IMG/VR virus record: IMGVR_UViG_3300029319_000084
Span: 1-50,790 of that record
Strand: one strand, 5' to 3'
DNA from: a virus
Length of the DNA stretch: 50,790 nucleotides
The stretch's first letter is position 1; each line of letters begins with the position of its first letter. Under the pieces are notes generated by a model. That model did not search any database, had not been told where the DNA came from, and saw only the letters and a list, made by a program, of their open reading frames with translations. Of the stretch, positions 15,544-24,486 are shown one piece after another. The position numbers and the translations under genes are program-made.

Positions 15544-17789
15544 TGGTTCAAGTTTACCCCCAATGGCAAAACTACTGGTTTCCACCCGACACGGACGCTT
15601 TTGATGATGATTATGGATCGCCGTACATGGCGGAAAATGATATAGATGCGTTTTACAACTCATCAACAGTTTTTAATGATTTTTATCTTTCTAGAACAAA
15701 TGCTCAGAGTGGTAGAGAAAATCAATACTCAAATTTATCTCAGTGGGCATATGATGGCGACACTACAGACAACGCAGATCAAAACTGCACGATTGAGCAT
15801 CTAAATCAAGTTCTTGCAGATAAAGATCAACAAGCAAATCCAACAGATACTCTAGAGCAAGATGGTTTTCATATTATTAATGATGACGAAGCCGCTGTTT
15901 TAGATTTTGAAGATGTAAATGTAAATTTAAAATTTATCACACCCGATCCAAATAATCCTGATGTCACTCTCGGAAAAAGCATCATTTTTAACACGCTCTT
16001 CAATGTTATTTTTGGTAAGTATGGTTTAGATTCATTTAATGAAGGGGTCAGTGATACAGGGTATGGTGATAATACAAATTTTGGCGGAGCCTTTGATCCA
16101 CAAAACCCGTACAAAATTAATAAGCGTGTCGCTAAGATTTTTATTGAGGGATATGTTCGTAGATACAGAATCCTTCGTGAAAGATTTCCAAATGCAAACT
16201 TAGGATGCTACTCTTTAGCAGCGGGGTGGGATGTTTTAAGTTATGACAACAAGGGAGAGTATGAGGCAACACGCCGAGGACTCTCAAACTTTTTGCTATA
16301 CATTAATCGTGCGGGACCATATGGTGACGTTGGCAATGTAAATTATATTTTGCCTGAAGACGAAGATGACGGTCCTGAACTTGGTCAAGAGTTGATGAGT
16401 CTGATGGACTCTGCCTCGGTGCGGCTCGTTCTTGGCTCTCAAATTTCACAAATACCAGAACCATTAAGTGATTTTGGAACACCATCTGGACCTTATGGGG
16501 TCGGCACGTTATCTTCAAACTATGAAGATTGGTCAGTTGATGAGGCTAGACTTGTCCTATGGGATCAAATATCAAACACTCTTAATTACGCAAATTTAAG
16601 TGTTAATCTACCCGAACAAACATTCAAGTTAAGTGATTATTTAAAAGTTGCAATTCATCTTCCGTACCGATTTGGAAATGCAGGTCGTGACGACAGAAAT
16701 AATGTTCCCGTTGAATTGATTGACACGACATTTGAATTAATCCAAAAGGGTAATCAAAATCGTGAGTCTATAATTAATGAAATTTATTACTGGGCAGGTG
16801 CGTATTCTGGTAACAACATTTATGCCTTTGAGCCATTGGGTGGAGTTTTCTTTGAAAGATTAGATGGGGTCGGTGAGGATGGTTTTGATCCGACAAATCC
16901 TTACGCACCATCAGGTAAACTATTTGAACTTGAATTATTCAATATTTCTGGATGCGAGGAGCCACCACTACCATTCCCACCGAATCAAATACAGGCACTA
17001 GAGAATATTATCACAGGAGAGGCATTTAGAAGTCCAGTAGAAGGAGCAGTGAACTCTGTCCTTGCTGGGGTTGGTGATGTTCTTGGCGTATTAGGCAACG
17101 CGACTGATGCCCGTCTTGTCAAACCAGATGGCACACCAATTTCAACATTTATTGATCCGGATGGTAATCTTCAAATTCAAAGTGCCGTGGGATTTTTAAC
17201 TGAGCGTCTGAATCGTGCAACAGAAATTTCAAATGAGTTTCAAGATCATGCTTACCGACTCAGTGGAGTCAGTAATTACATAGATGGATTTGAAGCAGGT
17301 GGTAGCATTGGTGATTTTCCGGGTCTTGTCGGGCTTCAAGCAATCGCTAGAAATTACAACAATGTGAGAAATGCGATTGAGGGTGGTAATCTTGGTGAAA
17401 TTGTCAAAGATCATTACTCACCATTTTTCAGTAGCATTTTAGGTCCGGGTGATGCTTTGTACGAGTCCTTCAAATCACTCATTAATGGTGACTTAAGAAA
17501 CTTCTTAGGCACTATCCCACTTAAAGATGATAGATTAGATTTATCTGAGGCGACCATAGATCAGTTAGAAAATCTTGTGGATATTGGAAATGCAATTTTA
17601 GATTTTGAGCAGTCAATTAGAAATCTTATAGATTCGGATAACAATCTTTACTTTTCAGCACTTGACTATCTTGCTAAAAGCACGCTAGGTTTCTCGGTGT
17701 TGACTATGGCTGAAGATCCATGCTTTAGCCAGAAATTGCTCGGACAAATTGCAAAACCAGATTTAAAGGGATTGCTTAATATTTCCTGA
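15543..17789 (+). CDS. Large unassigned protein at the spike tip position, possibly enzymatic
   Basis: I do not recognise this 748-residue protein. Two stretches recall TIM-barrel glycosidases: residues about 200-232 (RRYRILRERFPNANLGCYSL) and 412-436 (IYYWAGAYSGNNIYAFEPLGG). Acidic residues occur at strand-like ends. The last 270 residues are helical with Gly-rich linkers. It sits directly after the PAAR gene, the place where tip cargo or hydrolases are often encoded. The hub gp5 lacks lysozyme, so a replacement envelope- or capsule-degrading activity is plausible. This is inference: no catalytic pair can be assigned by eye. GAGGGTAGGA precedes the ATG. Confidence 0.7.
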   Translation: MVQVYPQWQNYWFPPDTDAFDDDYGSPYMAENDIDAFYNSSTVFNDFYLSRTNAQSGRENQYSNLSQWAYDGDTTDNADQNCTIEHLNQVLADKDQQANPTDTLEQDGFHIINDDEAAVLDFEDVNVNLKFITPDPNNPDVTLGKSIIFNTLFNVIFGKYGLDSFNEGVSDTGYGDNTNFGGAFDPQNPYKINKRVAKIFIEGYVRRYRILRERFPNANLGCYSLAAGWDVLSYDNKGEYEATRRGLSNFLLYINRAGPYGDVGNVNYILPEDEDDGPELGQELMSLMDSASVRLVLGSQISQIPEPLSDFGTPSGPYGVGTLSSNYEDWSVDEARLVLWDQISNTLNYANLSVNLPEQTFKLSDYLKVAIHLPYRFGNAGRDDRNNVPVELIDTTFELIQKGNQNRESIINEIYYWAGAYSGNNIYAFEPLGGVFFERLDGVGEDGFDPTNPYAPSGKLFELELFNISGCEEPPLPFPPNQIQALENIITGEAFRSPVEGAVNSVLAGVGDVLGVLGNATDARLVKPDGTPISTFIDPDGNLQIQSAVGFLTERLNRATEISNEFQDHAYRLSGVSNYIDGFEAGGSIGDFPGLVGLQAIARNYNNVRNAIEGGNLGEIVKDHYSPFFSSILGPGDALYESFKSLINGDLRNFLGTIPLKDDRLDLSEATIDQLENLVDIGNAILDFEQSIRNLIDSDNNLYFSALDYLAKSTLGFSVLTMAEDPCFSQKLLGQIAKPDLKGLLNIS

Positions 17790-17795
17790 TACATA
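17788..17795 (+). promoter_or_regulatory. Late-type box (GATACATA) for gp25
   Basis: The box overlaps the stop codon of the previous gene. T4 geometry places +1 at 17801, exactly the A of the gp25 ATG. No Shine-Dalgarno sequence lies in the 20 bases before the ATG. Confidence 0.6.
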
Positions 17796-17800
17796 AGTAG

Positions 17801-18181
17801 ATGGCTAGGTATAAAGATTTAGATTTAAACTTCAATTTAAACCCTCTGTCGCGTGATATCAACGTTTTGACAGATAGGGACGCTGTTCGTAGGTCAGTAA
17901 GAAATGTAGTTTTGTATAATTTTTTAGAGAAGCCATTTCAACCCAGATTCGGTGGGAATGTGATTCGTCGTTTGTTTGAAAATCTTGACCCAGTATCAAT
18001 TTATTCTATTAAAAAACAAATTACGGATGCCATCCAAGATTATGAAACAAGAGCCACGGTCATCTCCGTGACGGTTCAACCAAACTTTGACACGAACTCT
18101 CTTGAAATTGATATTACATTTAGCATTAGAAATTCACCCGAACCAATCGTCTTAAACATAACACTTGAAAGGGTACGATAA
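17801..18181 (+). CDS. 25: gp25 baseplate wedge protein
   Basis: This 126-residue protein belongs to the gp25/GpW family (132 residues in T4), a conserved core wedge piece that binds the first sheath ring. Landmarks are the DLDLNFNLNPLSRDINVLTD start, AVRRSVRNVVLYNFLEKPFQP and the GGNVIRRLFENLD loop, followed by the beta segment IDITFSIRN. The upstream sequence holds a late box but no Shine-Dalgarno sequence, so its mRNA may begin at the ATG. The stop overlaps the gp6 start (TAATG). Confidence 0.93.
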   Translation: MARYKDLDLNFNLNPLSRDINVLTDRDAVRRSVRNVVLYNFLEKPFQPRFGGNVIRRLFENLDPVSIYSIKKQITDAIQDYETRATVISVTVQPNFDTNSLEIDITFSIRNSPEPIVLNITLERVR

Positions 18182-20229
18182 TGTCAATTGAAAGAAAAGC
18201 ACTTTCAGTAAACGAGTTAGATTTCAACAGAATCAAGTCTAATATTAGCACGTTTCTCAATAATCAATCAACATTCACAGACTATGATTTTGAATCTTCT
18301 GGTCTTAGTGTAATTCTTGACATTCTTTCATACTTTACTCACTATCAGGGTGTATACAATAATCTGGTTGCAAATGAATTATTTTTAGATTCTGCTGTGA
18401 AAAGAAACTCACTTGTCTCTCATGCCAAAAGTTTGGGATACACACCAAGATCAATTTCTGCTCCAGTCGCAGTTGTCAACGTTGAAAACTATGAAGCCGC
18501 TGATGGTTCTTTGGTATTAAGAAGAGGCACTAGATTTACAGGTAGAATCGGAAACACATCATACAACTTTGTTCCCATCAAAGATTATAATTTAGACTCC
18601 ACTGGTAATGCAAACAACGTTGAAATTTATCAAGGCAACGTAAGGTCTGTTTCGTATGTTGTTCCGACTGGTGATTCTTCAATCAAGTATACCATTCCAC
18701 AATCTGGTGTTGATACAAAAACAATTGTTGTTCAAGTTTATGAATCAGTGTCAAACTCTAGCGGTATTAGCGATGTATGGGCGGAGGGTAATAATTACAC
18801 ACAAATTGGACCGAACACTAACGCTTACTTTTTACAAGAAAATTTTGATGAGTCATTTTCAATTTCGTTTGGTGATGGAATCATCGGTAGAAAATTAGAA
18901 GCAGGCAATGTCATCACAATCACATATTTGACCACTGATGGATCTGCTGCTAATGGTTTGGGTAAGGCGGACTCAGATACCAGTCGTTCTTTTGTGATTG
19001 GAAACAGCACCGGATCACCAATTGTTTCTGTTGTCAATTATGCTTCGGGTGGGGGTGAGAGAGAAACAATTTCAAGTATTCGTTACAACGCACCAAAAGC
19101 GTACGCAGCACAAAATAGGGCAGTGACAACAAATGATTTTGAAGCCTTGGTTGCTAACAACTTTGGTGGGTTTAGATCAGTATACGCTTTTGGTGGAGAA
19201 GATGCTGAACCACCTCAGTTTGGAAGGGTTATCATAACTCTAAATCCAAACGTTGGTAGTGTGATTCCCTCAAGCCTTAAAAATTCAATTGAGTCTTTTT
19301 TAAGACAAAGATGCTCTGTCGGCGTGACTCCTATCGTTGAAGATCCGACACCACTTTACATCAAATATCAGTCTAATGTTGTATTCAACCCAAACAGTTC
19401 GTTCTTGAATGTAACTGCACTCAAAGAACAAATAGAAAATAATATTACTAACTTTATTATCACGAACACAAATGATTTTAACACTGCCATCTCAATCAGC
19501 AAACTTCAAAGAAGTGTGTTAAATGCTTTCCCATCAGTTTCATCAATGTCGTTTTCACCATTCATTGAGTATAGATTTGTCCCTGTTGAAAATACAATAT
19601 CGGGATATGTGATTGATCTAAAAAATCCTATTTTCCATCCACATGATGGTCATGTAGCCGTCATTTCTAGTAATTTATTCGGCTACACCGACGCCACTGG
19701 GACTAGACAAAATGTTTATCTTGATGATGATGGCAACGGCAATCTTCGTGTGTATAAAATAGATGGAGGTGAAAAAGTATATCTTGAAAATAATTTTGGA
19801 ACCGTAAATTATGAGAGAGGAGTGATTAATATAAGCAACTATGCTCTATCAATCGCAGAGCAGGGAGGAATTCGTGTTACCGCAAGAATCGGAGCCTCCC
19901 GTCTTACCTCAAGAGGCACTTCAATTTTGTTGGTTGATCAAACAGATCCTAGTAGACAGCAAATTACAATGTTCCCAGACAATAGACCTGACAGACAACT
20001 GATTTCAGCGAATAGTGCAGAGGGTTCATTTGTTGGTACGTCTTCCATCTCTAGACAAATCACACTTGAGGGTGCTGCAAACGTGGTGGTTTCTGAGAGC
20101 GTGACAGGAACACAAAATCCCAGCGGTGGCGGCGGTGGCGGCGATCCATTCGGTGAAACACCATCCACGCCCAGTTTTGACCCACTTCAAGTTCCTGATG
20201 CTGGAGATTTATATGGTGGTGGTTACTAA
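18181..20229 (+). CDS. 6: gp6 baseplate wedge protein
   Basis: This 682-residue protein matches gp6 (660 in T4), the dimeric wedge core whose C-terminal domain links neighbouring wedges. The N-terminus has the family stretch DFNRIKSNISTFLNNQSTFTDYDFE followed by LSVILDILSYFTHYQGVYNNL. The middle shows FDESFSISFGDGIIGRKLEAG and the J-like segment AVTTNDFEALVANNFG. A Gly-rich run of seven glycines occurs near residue 650, just before a Pro-rich end. The AAAGGG before the start lies within gp25. Confidence 0.93.
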   Translation: MSIERKALSVNELDFNRIKSNISTFLNNQSTFTDYDFESSGLSVILDILSYFTHYQGVYNNLVANELFLDSAVKRNSLVSHAKSLGYTPRSISAPVAVVNVENYEAADGSLVLRRGTRFTGRIGNTSYNFVPIKDYNLDSTGNANNVEIYQGNVRSVSYVVPTGDSSIKYTIPQSGVDTKTIVVQVYESVSNSSGISDVWAEGNNYTQIGPNTNAYFLQENFDESFSISFGDGIIGRKLEAGNVITITYLTTDGSAANGLGKADSDTSRSFVIGNSTGSPIVSVVNYASGGGERETISSIRYNAPKAYAAQNRAVTTNDFEALVANNFGGFRSVYAFGGEDAEPPQFGRVIITLNPNVGSVIPSSLKNSIESFLRQRCSVGVTPIVEDPTPLYIKYQSNVVFNPNSSFLNVTALKEQIENNITNFIITNTNDFNTAISISKLQRSVLNAFPSVSSMSFSPFIEYRFVPVENTISGYVIDLKNPIFHPHDGHVAVISSNLFGYTDATGTRQNVYLDDDGNGNLRVYKIDGGEKVYLENNFGTVNYERGVINISNYALSIAEQGGIRVTARIGASRLTSRGTSILLVDQTDPSRQQITMFPDNRPDRQLISANSAEGSFVGTSSISRQITLEGAANVVVSESVTGTQNPSGGGGGGDPFGETPSTPSFDPLQVPDAGDLYGGGY

Positions 20230-22448
20230 TGCCTGACGGTGGATCATTACTACTTCCGTTACAAGCGTTTTCAGAGGACGCATTTCCGTCAACTCTTCCC
20301 CAAGAGGTAGACGAAAGGTTCTCTACGTTATTACAACAAATGCTGCCACAGTTTGTTGTTGATGACCACCCACTTTTTGTATCTTTTCTTCGTGCTTATC
20401 TTGAATTTTCTGAACAACACGGAAATCCGAGAGCAGAGGCGGTGTTACTCAATGAGTATATTGATGTTGATAAAACCTTACCTGAGTTTTTAACTTTTTT
20501 TAAATCACAATACCTTCACGATTTTCCACCAAATCTTTACAAAGGTTTGAACGAACAGCAAGTTATTAAAAACATCAAAGATTACTACGGAGAAAAGGGT
20601 AATCCAAGATCACTTGATCTTTTGTTTAGAATTCTATACAACACAAAAGTAGAGGTAAAGTTTCCGAGAGAGCAAGTCATTGTCGCCTCTGAGTCATCTT
20701 ACGAACAAAGAACAACAGTTTTTACGACAAGATTCAACGGGCAAAAACTATTAGATTATGTCGGCACAAAACTTTTACAAAATGTAAACACTGATAGACC
20801 TGATCAGGGCATTCGTTGCACCGCGTTTATTGACTCCGTTGAGTTTAGAGAATTTGAAGGAATTGATTATGCTGAGATTAAGTTGCGTGATCAATTTGGA
20901 ACTTATGTTCCCAACAGACAAGTTTTATTTGTCAACGAAACTGGACAGTTTTTAGAAGAAGAAATTTTTTCCATCATCACCACCGCCGAGCCAAAGGTGA
21001 TCTCTGGTATTACACAAGATGGTCAAAATTACTCTGTTGGTGACGAAATCATTGTTCGTGATGAACAACAAAAAATCATTTCAAGAATGAAAGTAAATGA
21101 TGTCTCATCAACTGGAGAAATCCAGAAAATCTCAAACTCATTTACTAATAGAATATACTTTGCAAACCGTAATTATACTTTTGATATTTTGACAGCGGGA
21201 GGCACAGGAGCAGACCTTCAAATTGTTAGCACCACCGCCGAGTCTTTTTCAACCAATCCATTTGCGACAGAAAAATCTATTCTATCCGCCAACTCTTTTC
21301 TTCAAAATAACTTTAATTATCAAGAGTTTTCATATGTCATCAGTAGTGATATTCAATTATCAGCATACGCTAAACTAGTTAAAACTTTGTTTCACCCAGC
21401 AGGGTCAATGCTCCTTGGTGAATATGTTTTTAATCAAAGTTTTGACTCGGCAGGTTTGACCACTGATATTAGACAACAACCAAATATTCCGATTCTTGGT
21501 GCTGTCATTGGAAATTATTTTCCGTACACGATAGCCACCACCGCTGACTTACGAGGTGATACTTACGGATCAACCTTTGCAGATTATTATCCTTTAGGAT
21601 TTGATGGTATCACAGCGAACGCTGCCACATTCGGAAACTTTGATTCATCGGGTGCTGGGGTGACTCATGTCCCACTTAGTATTAATGGCAATTTCTTACA
21701 AACAGGCTCACCGATTTATTCTGATGATATGTCTCCAGAAGCGGTTCAGCAGAGGGTACTTGATAATCCTAACTTTAGAAATTTTGTATTGCCCGGATAT
21801 ACTCTTGCTGCATTCCCGCAAGTTACCATGACCGCCACCGACAATGCTGCATCAGAGTTTTACATTGTTCACAGACATCCAAACACGCTTCTTGGTGAGG
21901 GGTTGACTGAAACGCAAGTCGCTGCTGTTAATAAAAATATTAGAAAAGACACAACCACCGGCAAAACTAAACAAGTTGTCAAACGTGTGACTTTTACGAT
22001 TTCTTCAAATTCTGATGGCACGGGCGTGGTTTCTGGTTTGGGAGTGGGTCAAACAATTACTCAACCTCAAGTTAATAATCCCACTGCAATTGGAACTATT
22101 GTTTCTGTGCAAGACACTTTAGTTAGTAATATTCCAAAAGCCTCCTTTAGAGAGGTTACTAAAAGTAGCAGAGCGTCAGCAGAGCAGTCAAACCCCTTCA
22201 CTCAAGTTTCTGTTATAACAGTTGATGTTACAAATGGATCTTTTGTCAACACGATTGTTGAGAGTTTGACGAGTAGTCTACAAACTCAACAATTTGTTTG
22301 TAGTTCATCTAATGGGACTAAATTTTTCGTTGGTGGGGTTGGTGGCACGGATGCAATTACAGTGTCAGAGGCACTTGCCGATTTATCATTCGGCAATGTT
22401 AGAATCTCAGATTTCTTTGATAAGTTACAAACACCAATTTTAGACTGA
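20229..22448 (+). CDS. 7: gp7-like baseplate wedge protein
   Basis: This 739-residue protein lies between gp6 and gp8, the place of gp7 in T4 (1032 residues there). Its N-terminal region (LPQFVVDDHPLFVSFLRAYLEFSEQHGNPRAEAVLLNEYIDVDKT) is typical of the corresponding protein in marine T4-like phages. IKDYYGEKGNPRSLDLLFRILYNT follows near 115-140. The rest is beta-rich with several repeated small domains and an HPAGSMLLGEY motif around residue 390. The number rests on position more than on similarity to T4 gp7. The start overlaps the gp6 stop (TAATG). Confidence 0.6.
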   Translation: MPDGGSLLLPLQAFSEDAFPSTLPQEVDERFSTLLQQMLPQFVVDDHPLFVSFLRAYLEFSEQHGNPRAEAVLLNEYIDVDKTLPEFLTFFKSQYLHDFPPNLYKGLNEQQVIKNIKDYYGEKGNPRSLDLLFRILYNTKVEVKFPREQVIVASESSYEQRTTVFTTRFNGQKLLDYVGTKLLQNVNTDRPDQGIRCTAFIDSVEFREFEGIDYAEIKLRDQFGTYVPNRQVLFVNETGQFLEEEIFSIITTAEPKVISGITQDGQNYSVGDEIIVRDEQQKIISRMKVNDVSSTGEIQKISNSFTNRIYFANRNYTFDILTAGGTGADLQIVSTTAESFSTNPFATEKSILSANSFLQNNFNYQEFSYVISSDIQLSAYAKLVKTLFHPAGSMLLGEYVFNQSFDSAGLTTDIRQQPNIPILGAVIGNYFPYTIATTADLRGDTYGSTFADYYPLGFDGITANAATFGNFDSSGAGVTHVPLSINGNFLQTGSPIYSDDMSPEAVQQRVLDNPNFRNFVLPGYTLAAFPQVTMTATDNAASEFYIVHRHPNTLLGEGLTETQVAAVNKNIRKDTTTGKTKQVVKRVTFTISSNSDGTGVVSGLGVGQTITQPQVNNPTAIGTIVSVQDTLVSNIPKASFREVTKSSRASAEQSNPFTQVSVITVDVTNGSFVNTIVESLTSSLQTQQFVCSSSNGTKFFVGGVGGTDAITVSEALADLSFGNVRISDFFDKLQTPILD

Positions 22449-22454
22449 TAAATA
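22447..22454 (+). promoter_or_regulatory. Late-type box (GATAAATA) for gp8
   Basis: The box overlaps the upstream stop codon and continues as TAAATAATAA to 22458. The predicted +1 near 22460 leaves an 8-base leader containing AGG before the ATG at 22468. Confidence 0.6.
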
Positions 22455-22467
22455 ATAAGAGGTTAAA

Positions 22468-24477
22468 ATGTCAAACACTTTTGATGGAAATCTAAAAACA
22501 CAACTCGCCAAAAACTTTGTCAATCAGTTCGGACCATTTTCTGATGATAAGTTTTATGTGGCTATCTCACGCATTAGTGGAGTTGGTCTAGATAAAAAAA
22601 CAAAGGCAGAGGAACTTAAAACACGAAATAACACTGTATTGGCAAAACGAGTAAACCCTCAAGACGGATCATCTGTGTTAATTAAAAGAAATGATTGGAC
22701 AGAAGGCACGATTTATGCAAAATTAGATTCTAACGAGGACATGTCACTTATTGATGATCCATTCTACGCGATGAATAATGATAAAAATGTTTATATGTGT
22801 ATTGAAAACGCAGGAGGGAATACAGGCTCCAGAATTGAGCCATCTGGAACATCAACAGATCCGATCACACTTTCTGATGGTTACACATGGAAGTTCATGT
22901 ATAGTGTCCCCGAAGACAAAAATTTATTTCTTGATGAAAATTTTATTCCGGTGAATACGCTCCCCGTTTATCCAAGAATCGCAAACGCTTATAATGACAA
23001 TAGACAAAACCAGTATGCAGTTCAATATGAGGGTTCTGTAGATCCAAGAAACGGAACCATTCAAGCGATTTCAATTGTTAGTCAAGACCAAGAAATTTTC
23101 TCTGATGCTTTTACGGAGAGTTCAGAGAATATTATTACATCGGCAGGAAGAGCGACCGCAGTTATTTCCGGAAATCCAATTTCTGGATCTGTTTCAACCG
23201 CCACTCTTGCTGGATATTATATTAGAATTCTAAGTGGTGTGGCAGCAGGTGAAGTTCGTAGAATTTCATCAAACTCTGGTGATAATTTAGTATTATTATC
23301 TGAATGGACGAGCGGTAAAGTCCCCAAGTCGGGTGATAGATTTGAAATTGGTGTGGGCATCACTGTAAGTGGTGACGGCTCCGGATCTGCCGCGTTCGGT
23401 AAAGTAGACTCACTTGGCAGAATTGGTAATATTGTTGTTTACAATACTGGATCGGGTTATTCAACAGCAAGTGCGGTCGTTGATACATCTAGGGCAGAGG
23501 GGATGAACAGTGTTTCGGCATCTTTGACTGCCGCGTCCTCATATGTTTTTGATGTTTTACTGTTTTCGCCGATTGGTGAAGATCCAGCGACAGAGTTGTT
23601 TGCAAGACACGGGGCTTTCTTGGTCAAACTATCGGGATCAAATTCCTCAGAAGATGCAATTTTAGGAAATGATTTTAGGGATATTGTTTTATGGAAAAAT
23701 CCCAAACTTGGTAGTGATGATGCTAACGCAGGTAAAATCGCAGGGTATGATGATTTCTTGACTACCACGGTGAGCATTACAGAGCCGTCAGAAACCGGGA
23801 CCATGAAATCGTTAGGTAGTTTTTCAAACAACAACAGCGAACTCATCGCTGTAGGTGCAAACTCTAATTTGACGGCAAAAGTTTTTGATGGAATCAAACT
23901 TGATAGCAATCAAATCACTGGTAGTTTTAGTGCTTTAAATCTGCGAAAGTCATTTATAGAAGATGAAATTTTAACTTTTATTGGTAGAAATACGTCAAGC
24001 GAACAATTTACACAATCATCTGCCACTGCTAAGGTCAATGTCACCCGTTTTAAGGATTCTGATTTATCAGTAAGTAAAGAAGTATTTACATGCACGACAA
24101 AATTAGACTTGGAGTTTTCCACTAACGGTAATTACTCTCCTGCTCTGGACTCTGGAGTGACTGGAGCAAGTGGAAGCACTGGTCTTGTTGCACGATATCT
24201 TGAAACAACCTCTGGTGGAAATCGGGCTACTATTTCTTTGACCGATGTGAAAAATATTTCTGGTGTTACGCACGGATTTAGAGCCGGAGAAACTATTCAA
24301 TATCCTCTCGCATCAGGAGGAATTGTCACAGGAACAATTAGATCAGGGACAAACTCTGTTCGTGGTCCAGAATTGGACTTATTCTCTGGACAGATGCCAT
24401 ACATACAAGGACTAACTCAGGGTATTGTTCGCGTTGTAGAGCAAGATGAAGTATTTAAATTTATATTTGAGTTTTGA
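22468..24477 (+). CDS. 8: gp8 baseplate wedge protein, extended
   Basis: The N-terminal third carries the gp8 signature. It starts with a FSDDKFYVAISR strand, then NDKNVYMCIENAGGNTGSR, then DGYTWKFMYSVPEDK near residues 140-155. T4 gp8 is 334 residues; this one is 669. The extra C-terminal half is beta-rich with repeated Gly/Ser segments and probably adds outer baseplate or fibre-binding domains. AAGAGG is present before the ATG. Confidence 0.85.
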   Translation: MSNTFDGNLKTQLAKNFVNQFGPFSDDKFYVAISRISGVGLDKKTKAEELKTRNNTVLAKRVNPQDGSSVLIKRNDWTEGTIYAKLDSNEDMSLIDDPFYAMNNDKNVYMCIENAGGNTGSRIEPSGTSTDPITLSDGYTWKFMYSVPEDKNLFLDENFIPVNTLPVYPRIANAYNDNRQNQYAVQYEGSVDPRNGTIQAISIVSQDQEIFSDAFTESSENIITSAGRATAVISGNPISGSVSTATLAGYYIRILSGVAAGEVRRISSNSGDNLVLLSEWTSGKVPKSGDRFEIGVGITVSGDGSGSAAFGKVDSLGRIGNIVVYNTGSGYSTASAVVDTSRAEGMNSVSASLTAASSYVFDVLLFSPIGEDPATELFARHGAFLVKLSGSNSSEDAILGNDFRDIVLWKNPKLGSDDANAGKIAGYDDFLTTTVSITEPSETGTMKSLGSFSNNNSELIAVGANSNLTAKVFDGIKLDSNQITGSFSALNLRKSFIEDEILTFIGRNTSSEQFTQSSATAKVNVTRFKDSDLSVSKEVFTCTTKLDLEFSTNGNYSPALDSGVTGASGSTGLVARYLETTSGGNRATISLTDVKNISGVTHGFRAGETIQYPLASGGIVTGTIRSGTNSVRGPELDLFSGQMPYIQGLTQGIVRVVEQDEVFKFIFEF

Positions 24478-24486
24478 GGAGTATAA

